A DNA stretch of 64,000 bases, from assembly GCA_043777375.1 (NCBI GenBank), contig JAYWHX010000022.1, forward strand, positions 6,958 to 70,957, written 5' to 3'. Position numbers and translations under genes: made by a program. The notes beneath the pieces are model-generated. The model saw only the letters and a list, made by a program, of their open reading frames with translations. It had not been told where the DNA came from and searched no databases. Source of the DNA: TH-plancto1 sp043777375 (GTDB lineage: Bacteria; Planctomycetota; Planctomycetia; Planctomycetales; Planctomycetaceae). Numbering within the stretch: position 1 is the stretch's first letter; each line of letters starts with the position of its first letter. Of this stretch, positions 43,376-52,995 are shown in pieces.

Positions 43376-45850
43376 ATGCCTTCATTCTTCCGTGGACTGA
43401 CTGCTGCCGGTTTCCTGCTCTGCCTCACAGCTGTCGCCTTCGCGGCGGCTCCCCAGCTGAATAACATGCTGCCCCACGGTGTGCAGCGGGGGACCGAGGT
43501 CGATCTCGTTTTGCAGGGAGCCAACCTGCAAGATGCCCAGGAGCTGTTGATTTACGACCCGGGCTTATCCGTGGTCAGTCTCGAAGTGCCCGCCGACGCC
43601 AATGGAGCCTCGGTTAAAGTCCGCGTGAAGGCGACTGCGGATGCCCCGATTGGCTCGTTCCGTTGCCGTGTCCGCACGGCGACTGGGCTCTCAAATCTCC
43701 AAAATCTCTATGTCGGTCCACTGCCCATGGTGGAAGAGGTCGAGCCGAACTCCGAGTTCGCGACCCCGCAGGCGATCACGAACAACTTCTGCGTGCATGG
43801 CCGCATCGATGGCGAAGACGTCGACTACTACATCGTCGACTGTAAGAAGGGGGAGCGGCTGACTGCAGAAGCATACGGCATCCGCTTGGGCTTCTCGTCA
43901 TGGGGCAACTTTTTTGACCCCTACGTCGCGATCCTGAACTCAGCCCGTTTTGAATTGGCCACCAGTGATGATGCGGCGCTCGCCTGGAACGATGGTGTTG
44001 CCAGCTGCGTGATCCCGGAAGATGGCAAGTACATCGTGCAAATTCGCGATGCGTCGTATCTGGGAGATGGCAAGGCCTACTACCTGCTCAATATTGGAAC
44101 CAACCCACGCCCCAGCGGGATTGTCCCGTCTGGTGGAAAACCCGGCGAGACCGTGAAGGTCAAGTTCCTGGGCGATGTCGCAGGCGACTTCGAACAGGAC
44201 ATCGTGGTCCCCGCAGACGCTCCCGAAGATTGGGCGATCAACGTCACCGATGCAACGGGCACAGCGGCCTCTCCGATGCGGTTTCGTGTGTCCCCGCTGA
44301 CGAACGTGAATGAAGTCGAAAACAACGATGCGACCGCAGCTCTCGTGGCCGTCGAAGCTCCGGTGGCCTTCAATGGAGTCCTCGAAAAGCCGGGCGACCA
44401 GGATTACTTCAAGTTCTCCGCCAAGCAGGGGCAGACATTCGAAGTCGAACTCTATGGTCGCCGGGTGCGATCCTCGATTGATGCGGTGCTGTACGTCTGC
44501 AACAAAGATGGCAACGGAATTGCCAGCAACGACGACAGCCGCGGCCCCGATAGCTACATCCGCTGGCAATGTCCGGCTGACGGAGAGTATTCAATCCTTG
44601 TCCACGATCATCTGCGTGGCGGCGGACCGAGCTACACGTACCGCGTCGAAATGCAGCCCGTCGTGCCGAAAACATTTGCGGGAACCGTTGAATTCGCGCG
44701 GTATGTCTCTCCCCAACTGGTCATCCCCCAGGGCGGCGGAGTCGGAGTGCAGGTCAACGTCACACGACAGGACTTCGGTGGCCCGGCCAGCTTCAAGAGT
44801 GACGACCTCCCCGCCGGGGTGAGCATCGAGTGTCCCCCGATGTGGCGAGGTGGTGCCGTCATGCCGGTCGTCCTGTATGCCGCAGCGGATGCTCCGCTCG
44901 CAGGCAAGTTCTCGAAGATCAGCACCTTTCTCGATGACCCAGCCCAACCGGCTCTGAAGGTCGAAGGTCTGTTCAAGCAGAGCATCCTGATGGTGCTAGG
45001 CCAGAATCAACAGGTCGTCTGGAGTGAAGAGCAAAACCGCTTACCGGTCGTCGTGACTCAAGCGGCACCGTTTAAGGTCACGGTTGAGCCTCCCAAAGTG
45101 CCGATCGTCCGAGGCGGTTCCTACAACCTCAAGGTCGTCGCCGAACGGGTCGGGGACTACAAAGGAGCAATTCAAGTCCTGCTGCTTCAGAATCCACCGG
45201 GAGTCAGTTCGAGCGGATCGGTGTCGATTCCCGAAGGACAGAACGAAGCCTTGATCGCCGTGAATGTCAACGGAGATGCTCCGGTCGGTGAATGGCCCAT
45301 CGCGATCCGCTGTATCGCCACTGTTGGCAATGGACCAATCGAGACTTGTACTCCCTTCCTCCCGATCCGGATTGAAGAGCAATACATGACCCTCGAATTC
45401 GCCGCCGCTGCGATGGAACAGGGCCAGGAATTGCCAATGTTCGTGAAGGTGACCAAGCGCAAGGACTTCGAGGGCGAAGCAGTCGCGACCCTGTACGGTC
45501 TCCCTGCCAACACCACAGCTGAGCCGATCAAGGTGACCAAGGATACCGCCGAATTCTCCTTTACGATTAAGGCTGCGGCCAACGCTCCCGCGGGCAATAA
45601 CCAAAACTTGTTCGCACAGATCATGGTGCCCGAAAACGGCGACATGATTGTGCACAACCTGGGCACAGGTCGCCTGCGGATTGATACACCGCCGCCGCCC
45701 AAGCCCAGTGATCCACCTCCGATGACAACACCGGAGCCGATGCCAGCACCGATGCCCGTCGCAGAAGTCGTCGCCCCACCGAAGCCGCTCTCTCGGTTGG
45801 AACAGCTGCGTCTTTTGCAAAAAGAAAAGACCCAGCCCGCCAAGCCGTAG
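43376..45850 (+). CDS. Secreted beta-rich protein with prepeptidase-C-terminal (PPC) domains
   Basis: 824 residues, with a strong GGAGGAAGG Shine-Dalgarno three bases from the ATG. A signal peptide (FFRGLTAAGFLLCLTAVAFA) precedes an IPT/TIG-like segment (PQLNNMLPHGVQRGTEVDLVLQG). Two PPC-type domains follow: EVEPNSEFATPQAITNNFCVHGRIDGEDVDYYIVDCKKGERLT and EVENNDATAALVAVEAPVAFNGVLEKPGDQDYFKFSAKQGQTF. Further Ig-like repeats (KVTVEPPKVPIVRGGSYNLKV) lead to a Pro-rich C-terminus (PPPPKPSDPPPMTTPEPMPAP) and a basic coil. PPC domains are found in secreted peptidases and surface proteins; no catalytic domain is present here. It is the second gene of the DUF1501 cluster. Confidence 0.85.
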   Translation: MPSFFRGLTAAGFLLCLTAVAFAAAPQLNNMLPHGVQRGTEVDLVLQGANLQDAQELLIYDPGLSVVSLEVPADANGASVKVRVKATADAPIGSFRCRVRTATGLSNLQNLYVGPLPMVEEVEPNSEFATPQAITNNFCVHGRIDGEDVDYYIVDCKKGERLTAEAYGIRLGFSSWGNFFDPYVAILNSARFELATSDDAALAWNDGVASCVIPEDGKYIVQIRDASYLGDGKAYYLLNIGTNPRPSGIVPSGGKPGETVKVKFLGDVAGDFEQDIVVPADAPEDWAINVTDATGTAASPMRFRVSPLTNVNEVENNDATAALVAVEAPVAFNGVLEKPGDQDYFKFSAKQGQTFEVELYGRRVRSSIDAVLYVCNKDGNGIASNDDSRGPDSYIRWQCPADGEYSILVHDHLRGGGPSYTYRVEMQPVVPKTFAGTVEFARYVSPQLVIPQGGGVGVQVNVTRQDFGGPASFKSDDLPAGVSIECPPMWRGGAVMPVVLYAAADAPLAGKFSKISTFLDDPAQPALKVEGLFKQSILMVLGQNQQVVWSEEQNRLPVVVTQAAPFKVTVEPPKVPIVRGGSYNLKVVAERVGDYKGAIQVLLLQNPPGVSSSGSVSIPEGQNEALIAVNVNGDAPVGEWPIAIRCIATVGNGPIETCTPFLPIRIEEQYMTLEFAAAAMEQGQELPMFVKVTKRKDFEGEAVATLYGLPANTTAEPIKVTKDTAEFSFTIKAAANAPAGNNQNLFAQIMVPENGDMIVHNLGTGRLRIDTPPPPKPSDPPPMTTPEPMPAPMPVAEVVAPPKPLSRLEQLRLLQKEKTQPAKP

Positions 45851-45908
45851 CCTGAACAGCGAGGCAGGCCTTCCAGTCTGCTTCGTTTCGGTTCGCACTC
45901 TCAGCAGA

Positions 45909-45930
45909 AGACAGACAAGAGTGTCTGTCT
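45909..45930 (+). terminator. Hairpin between the PPC and DUF1549 genes
   Basis: AGACAGACA and TGTCTGTCT form a perfect nine-bp stem with an AGAG loop, followed by TTTACGG. It is the second stem-loop in a gap of this cluster, so it may trim or balance expression rather than end the transcript. Confidence 0.5.
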
Positions 45931-45955
45931 TTACGGAAGCCCCGAGACCCTCCCC

Positions 45956-48376
<2,421 letters not shown>

Positions 48377-48465
48377 TGGAACTCGTCAGTGATGAACTGT
48401 CAACTTCTACCTCCGGCCCTAGGCTCTAGGCCATCGTCCCTGGGCCTCTCCTCGCGAGTTTCGCC

Positions 48466-50475
48466 ATGTTTCGAGTCTCCCTGATCGCCTGTCTGGTTCT
48501 TGCCACCGCCAGTGCGGCGATGGCTCAAGATGCAGCGGCCCAGAAGATCACCTACACCGATCACATTCTGCCTCTGTTCAAGCAGCGTTGTGGATCGTGT
48601 CACAATGCGAATGATCGCAAGGGCGGACTGACTCTCGATAACTATGCGGGCACGATGCAGGGCGGCAGCTCCGGCGTGGTTGTCGAAGGCGGCGACGCGG
48701 GCAGCAGCTACCTGTGGAGTCTGATCACTCACGAATCGGAGCCGAAAATGCCTCCGAATGCCGACAAGATGCCAGAAGCGGAGTTGGCTCTTATCAAGCA
48801 GTGGATTGATGGAGGACTCCTGGAAGCCTCGACCAGCACGGCCAAGATGAAGAAGAAGTCGACGCTGGCCAAGATTGAAGTCTCTGGAGAACGCCCGCCC
48901 GAGATCGCGATGCCTATTGGTTACCTTGGGGACCCGGTTATCCAGAGCCCGACTCGCAATGCGGTCACTGCACTGGCGACCAGCCCTTGGGCTCCACTGG
49001 CGGCCATTTCCGGACATCGGCAGATCACTCTGTACCACACGCAGACGTTCGAAGTTCTCGGCGTCCTGCCCTTTCCCGAAGGTCAGCCACAAGTTTTGAA
49101 ATTCAGCCGGAATGGGTCGCTGCTGCTGGCAGGCGGCGGACGCGGAGGAGCCAGTGGCAAGGTCATCGTATATGACGTGAAAACCGGCGAACGCAAAGCC
49201 GAAGTCGGTGACGAGTATGACTCCGTCCTCGCAGCGGATATCTCGGCTGACCACACGATGATCGCGCTGGGTGGCCCGAAGCGGATGCTGCGTGTCTTTG
49301 CGGTAGAGACCGGCGAACTGCTGTTCGAAAACAAGAAGCACAACGACTGGATCACCGCGATCGAGTTCAGCCCCGACGGCGTGCTGCTGGCCTCGGGCGA
49401 CCGCTCGAACGGCCTGCTGGTTTGGGAGTCCGCCACGGGCAAAGAGTTCTACAACCTGCTCGGACATCAGGGGATGATCACCGATGTCAGCTGGCGTCCC
49501 GACAGCAACGTCGTCGCCTCTGCCAGTGAAGACAACACGATTCGCCTGTGGGAAATGAACAACGGTACTGAAGTCAAAAAATGGAACGCGCATGGCGGTT
49601 GCCTGTCGCTCGATTACATTCGCGATGGCCGACTTGTCTCGAACGGACGTGACATGGTCGTACGTCTGTGGAACGGTGACGGAGGGCAACTGCGCGAGTT
49701 CCCCGGCCAGACCGACCTCGGCATGGAAGTCGCGTTTGATGCCGAGAGCGAGCGCGTCCTGGCTGGCGACTGGACCGGTATGGTCCGCATCTGGAACGCG
49801 GCCGACGGAGTATTAGTCAACGAGTTCAACACCAATCCGCCCACGATCGATGCCACCATTGCCGCTGTTGAGCAGGCGTTCGGAGGAGCAAGCGGTGAGC
49901 TGACGCAGGCCAGCAACCAACTCACGGCCCTCAATAAGGCTCTCGAAGATCGCAAGGCACTCGCCGAAGCCACCCTCGCCCAGCTGACCGAAGTCACCAC
50001 CAAGGCTCAGGCAGCCACCACCGACAAAGCCACTGCGGAGAAGCTGCTCACCGAAAAGACAGCAGAGATGCTGAAGGCCGAAGAGTCCCTCAAAGCCGCC
50101 GAAGCCGCCCTCGCTGCCGCCAAGGCTGCCATCGAAAAAGCCGCAGCCGATCAACTTGTTGCGACGACAGGCCAAAAAGCCGCTGTCGAGGGAGCCACCG
50201 TCGCGAAGACTGCTGCCGAAAAAGCCGCAGAAATGGAAAAAGCTCTGACCGAGGAGATGGTCAAGGTCAAGGCACTGGCCGACAAGACCGCGCTGGAAGC
50301 ACCCGCCAAACCCGAAGAGCAAAAAGCAATTGCCGACTACGACGCAGCTGCGAAAGCCGCAGCTGTCAAGGCCGAAGCCGCCAAGGCCAAGCTCGACCGT
50401 CTGAAGGCTCTCAAAGCCCAGCCCAAGCCGGTCCCAGCTGTCCCAGTCGAGCCTGCCGTACCAGTGGCTCCTTAA
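48466..50475 (+). CDS. Cytochrome c-type / WD40 / coiled-coil secreted protein
   Basis: 669 residues. A signal peptide (MFRVSLIACLVLATASAAMA) is followed by a PSCyt1-type cytochrome c-like domain with C42-G-S-C45-H46 and KMPPNADKMPEAELALIKQWIDGG. A WD40 beta-propeller spans about residues 150-460, with blades such as WITAIEFSPDGVLLASGDRSNGLLVWE, TDVSWRPDSNVVASASEDNTIRLWE and LVSNGRDMVVRLWN. The C-terminal ~200 residues are a long Ala/Lys/Glu-rich coiled coil (KATAEKLLTEKTAEMLKAEESLKAAEAALAAAKAA) ending in PVPAVPVEPAVPVAP. It is the fourth gene of the DUF1501 cluster and could scaffold the other exported proteins. Redox function is inferred from CxxCH only. Confidence 0.92.
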   Translation: MFRVSLIACLVLATASAAMAQDAAAQKITYTDHILPLFKQRCGSCHNANDRKGGLTLDNYAGTMQGGSSGVVVEGGDAGSSYLWSLITHESEPKMPPNADKMPEAELALIKQWIDGGLLEASTSTAKMKKKSTLAKIEVSGERPPEIAMPIGYLGDPVIQSPTRNAVTALATSPWAPLAAISGHRQITLYHTQTFEVLGVLPFPEGQPQVLKFSRNGSLLLAGGGRGGASGKVIVYDVKTGERKAEVGDEYDSVLAADISADHTMIALGGPKRMLRVFAVETGELLFENKKHNDWITAIEFSPDGVLLASGDRSNGLLVWESATGKEFYNLLGHQGMITDVSWRPDSNVVASASEDNTIRLWEMNNGTEVKKWNAHGGCLSLDYIRDGRLVSNGRDMVVRLWNGDGGQLREFPGQTDLGMEVAFDAESERVLAGDWTGMVRIWNAADGVLVNEFNTNPPTIDATIAAVEQAFGGASGELTQASNQLTALNKALEDRKALAEATLAQLTEVTTKAQAATTDKATAEKLLTEKTAEMLKAEESLKAAEAALAAAKAAIEKAAADQLVATTGQKAAVEGATVAKTAAEKAAEMEKALTEEMVKVKALADKTALEAPAKPEEQKAIADYDAAAKAAAVKAEAAKAKLDRLKALKAQPKPVPAVPVEPAVPVAP

Positions 50476-50714
50476 GCGGGCTGGCAGAATGCCAGCGGGA
50501 CACCTGAATTGCGATCCTGCGATTTTCGGGGGAGCATTTTGAGGCTGCCGGAAATCGAATCCGCCAGCCGCTAAGCAGTCGTCCCATAATAAGTCGGTGT
50601 CATAGTTGCCTTTTGCTCCGCGAAAGAGCGACCTTGCGCGGAGCGAAAAGCGACGCTGGTTGTTGGACAGTGCCGACCTCCACGCAGCTGACCTCCCCGG
50701 TTGAGGTGATGGCC

Positions 50715-51518
50715 TCACCCCGACCCCTCGAACCCAAAATCAAAATCCGCAAATCGCTGGCGGTCGATCCCGGCGTCTTCCCAGCTGTAGGCGTAATCGC
50801 CGACGTGCCACAGGCGGATGGTGGTATCGGCGATGATGGGAATGCCGCACTGGCGGGCGCGGTGGCAGAAGGCGTAATCCTCGGCCAAATACCAATGCCC
50901 GGGGCGGCGGAGGGTGGCGGGGTCAGAGTCCTCGATGGCCCCGGCTTTGCGTGGGGCCGACCGGATCAGCGGTTGAAAGAACGGCCACAGCGGGCGTCCG
51001 GCGTGCTGATTACACACGGGCAATTCGAGTTGTTGGACCAGCGTTTCGTACACCGCGCGGCGCACATGCAGGAACCCGGTTCCGCCATATAATATTTCGG
51101 CCAGACCACCTTGAATGCCAAACCGGAAACGCGGTGTTCCCGGGATAATATGAATCGCTAATTCCCGCTTCCCCTTCTTCGGATAAATCCCGCACGTCAC
51201 CGGCAACCCATGCCGCCTGAGCTTGTCGACATCGTCTGCTTCAAAGCCGACATCGGAGTCGATCCACAACGTCTCCTGAAATCCATCGGCCAGGGCGTCG
51301 CTGCTCATCTGGTTGCGAGCCTGATCGATCGCCGAGTACCCCTCGACCCGCCGCACCACATATCCCCGCCGCTCCAATTCGATTAACCCCGCCTGACACT
51401 TGGAAACAATCCGCCCCTGAAACGGCACCAACACCACACACCGCGCCGGGGAGAGGTCAACGTTTGCAGCCGGGTCCGGGATGCCCAGCGGGAGATCGTG
51501 ATCGGGATTAGAGTTCAT
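50715..51518 (-). CDS. Glycosyltransferase-like protein (GT-A type)
   Basis: 267 residues. A Rossmann-type start (CVVLVPFQGRIVSKCQAGLIELERRGYVVRRVEGY) is followed by AIDQARNQMSSDALADGFQETLWIDSDVGFEADDVDKL, in which DSD fits the metal-binding DxD motif of GT-A enzymes. HWYLAEDYAFCHRARQCGIPIIADTTIRLWHVGDYAYSW near the C-terminus resembles the acceptor-site ED motif and the closing His. There are no membrane segments, so it is cytoplasmic. It stands alone, convergent with the cytochrome/WD40 gene. Donor and acceptor are unknown. Confidence 0.75.
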   Translation of the reverse strand: MNSNPDHDLPLGIPDPAANVDLSPARCVVLVPFQGRIVSKCQAGLIELERRGYVVRRVEGYSAIDQARNQMSSDALADGFQETLWIDSDVGFEADDVDKLRRHGLPVTCGIYPKKGKRELAIHIIPGTPRFRFGIQGGLAEILYGGTGFLHVRRAVYETLVQQLELPVCNQHAGRPLWPFFQPLIRSAPRKAGAIEDSDPATLRRPGHWYLAEDYAFCHRARQCGIPIIADTTIRLWHVGDYAYSWEDAGIDRQRFADFDFGFEGSG

Positions 51519-51851
51519 GGGAGATCACTCATGGTTCGAACAGGTGTCGCACCCTGAGCATCGAAGGGTGTGGCGATCACCGGAAGACCACGCCCTTCCG
51601 CAAAGCCGTCAGGGTCGTGCCACCCGCTCGAAAGAGGTTTTGACATCGAGAGATTTATCACCGAAACCTCTTACCAAGGCACACGGGTAGGCTCCAAAGC
51701 GAGCCAACCCGTGCCACCCTGTGATAATCAGACAGATGATCTTTTTCAAAAGTTAGCAAATCCATTGCACAATCTCCGTAATCTGGTATGATAAGATTGG
51801 TCTTTTGAAGATTCCTTCGACCCAGTTTGTCACATTTTGAAGAGGTGGTTC
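51519..51851. promoter_or_regulatory. Leader region of the DUF1559 unit with an R2 repeat
   Basis: 333 bp between divergent genes, holding R2 copy 2 (51588-51625) and a related GTGCCACCC word near 51710. The last ~100 bp is markedly AT-rich and probably contains the DUF1559 promoter, though I could not assign -35/-10 boxes. GAGG sits six to eight bases before the ATG at 51852. Confidence 0.45.
51588..51625 (+). repeat. Interspersed repeat R2, copy 2
   Basis: 38 bp matching 851-888 at 34 positions, in the same orientation. Confidence 0.75.
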
Positions 51852-52904
51852 ATGTTACTCAAATTCACTCGTCGACTCGGATTCACGTTGATCGAATTGC
51901 TTGTCGTGATCGCAATCATTGCCGTCTTGATCGCTCTGCTGCTTCCAGCAGTCCAGCAAGCCCGTGAAGCTGCACGTCGCTCATCTTGCAAGAACAATTT
52001 GAAGCAAATTGGATTGGCGCTTCACAACTACCACGACACCTTCGGGAATTTCCCTGAAGGGTGTGGAGGACCTGGGTATGGTGCTGCCGGGAATGCATGG
52101 GAGATCGAAAATGGACTCCTGAGCACCCACGTTGCAATGCTGCCTTACGCAGACCAAGCCCCCCTGTTCAACCTTTTGAACTTGGATGGCAGGGTCACAA
52201 TGGCTCCGTGGGATACTTCCAAGCCTTGGAATGCCAAGATTCCCTACCTGATCTGTCCTTCTGACGTCTCATTGGATGATTATCAAGGTCGTGGTCCGAA
52301 CAACTACCACGCGAACTGGGGTCACAAGACCACGAACGGAACGAATAACCATCGAGACAACCACTGGAATAAGACAACTGGCGTCTTCCAGTTCGGTGGA
52401 ACGAACAAGATGTCCTCACTGCTTGACGGGACTTCTAACACCATCGCCTTCGCGGAAGTTTGCCAAGGAAATTCGGCAGATCGCACGGATGTTCGCGGGA
52501 ACGTCGCGGTCAATCTGAGTGGAATGGACAACAACGCAGCTGTGTGCAAGGCCACCGCTTCCGGCAAGAAGTACAACGCTGGCGTTGCCGTGAATGCAGG
52601 TTGGGACTGGCAAGGCGCTTACTGGAATGATGGCCGTGTGGGATACAACGGTTTTCACACCATTCTGCCACCCAACAGTCCATCCTGCAGTGCAGGCAAT
52701 GTTGACAACTGGGGAATCTACTCAGCTTCAAGCCGTCACGTTGGCGGCGTTCAGGCTCTGTTGAGCGATGGATCCGTGCGATTCATCTCCGAAAACATTG
52801 ACTCGGGCAATGCAGCCGCTGACCCGAACAGCGCTCCACAGGTCTATGGGATCTGGGGCGGTTTGGGGACTCGTGCTGGCAACGAGGTTCTCGGAGAATT
52901 CTAG
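51852..52904 (+). CDS. DUF1559 pseudopilin-like protein
   Basis: 350 residues from the ATG at 51852 (a TTG at 51837 is also in frame but GAGG fits the ATG). The textbook prepilin leader LGFTLIELLVVIAIIAVLIALLLPAVQQAREAARRSSCKNNLKQIGLALHNYHD is split by a leader-peptidase site before F with E at +5. The C-terminus has the H-x9-DG motif (HVGGVQALLSDGSVRFI). It is closer to the family consensus than the DUF1559 protein at 37374. An intrinsic terminator follows directly, then a CRTAC1-type gene and a lipoprotein gene; this order is frequent in planctomycetes. Confidence 0.95.
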   Translation: MLLKFTRRLGFTLIELLVVIAIIAVLIALLLPAVQQAREAARRSSCKNNLKQIGLALHNYHDTFGNFPEGCGGPGYGAAGNAWEIENGLLSTHVAMLPYADQAPLFNLLNLDGRVTMAPWDTSKPWNAKIPYLICPSDVSLDDYQGRGPNNYHANWGHKTTNGTNNHRDNHWNKTTGVFQFGGTNKMSSLLDGTSNTIAFAEVCQGNSADRTDVRGNVAVNLSGMDNNAAVCKATASGKKYNAGVAVNAGWDWQGAYWNDGRVGYNGFHTILPPNSPSCSAGNVDNWGIYSASSRHVGGVQALLSDGSVRFISENIDSGNAAADPNSAPQVYGIWGGLGTRAGNEVLGEF

Positions 52905-52934
52905 GCGAATCGCCTGACGTGAATCTGTTTTCCG

Positions 52935-52970
52935 ACAGCCCTGAGACGTCACAGTCTTGGGGCTGTTTTT
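52935..52970 (+). terminator. Intrinsic terminator/attenuator after the DUF1559 gene
   Basis: ACAGCCCTGAGAC pairs with GTCTTGGGGCTGT (some G-U pairs) around a six-base loop and is followed by a TTTTT tract. It lies 30 bases after the stop codon and 25 bases before the CRTAC1 gene, so read-through would set the ratio of the two products. Confidence 0.85.
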
Positions 52971-52995
52971 ATATCCTCATGGCGTGTGAAGCTGG

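Noticed and set aside
48400..49689. 429-residue open frame on the minus strand opposite the cytochrome/WD40 gene
   Set aside because: Antisense shadow of a GC-rich gene; composition (Arg, Asp, His rich) and lack of motifs rule it out.
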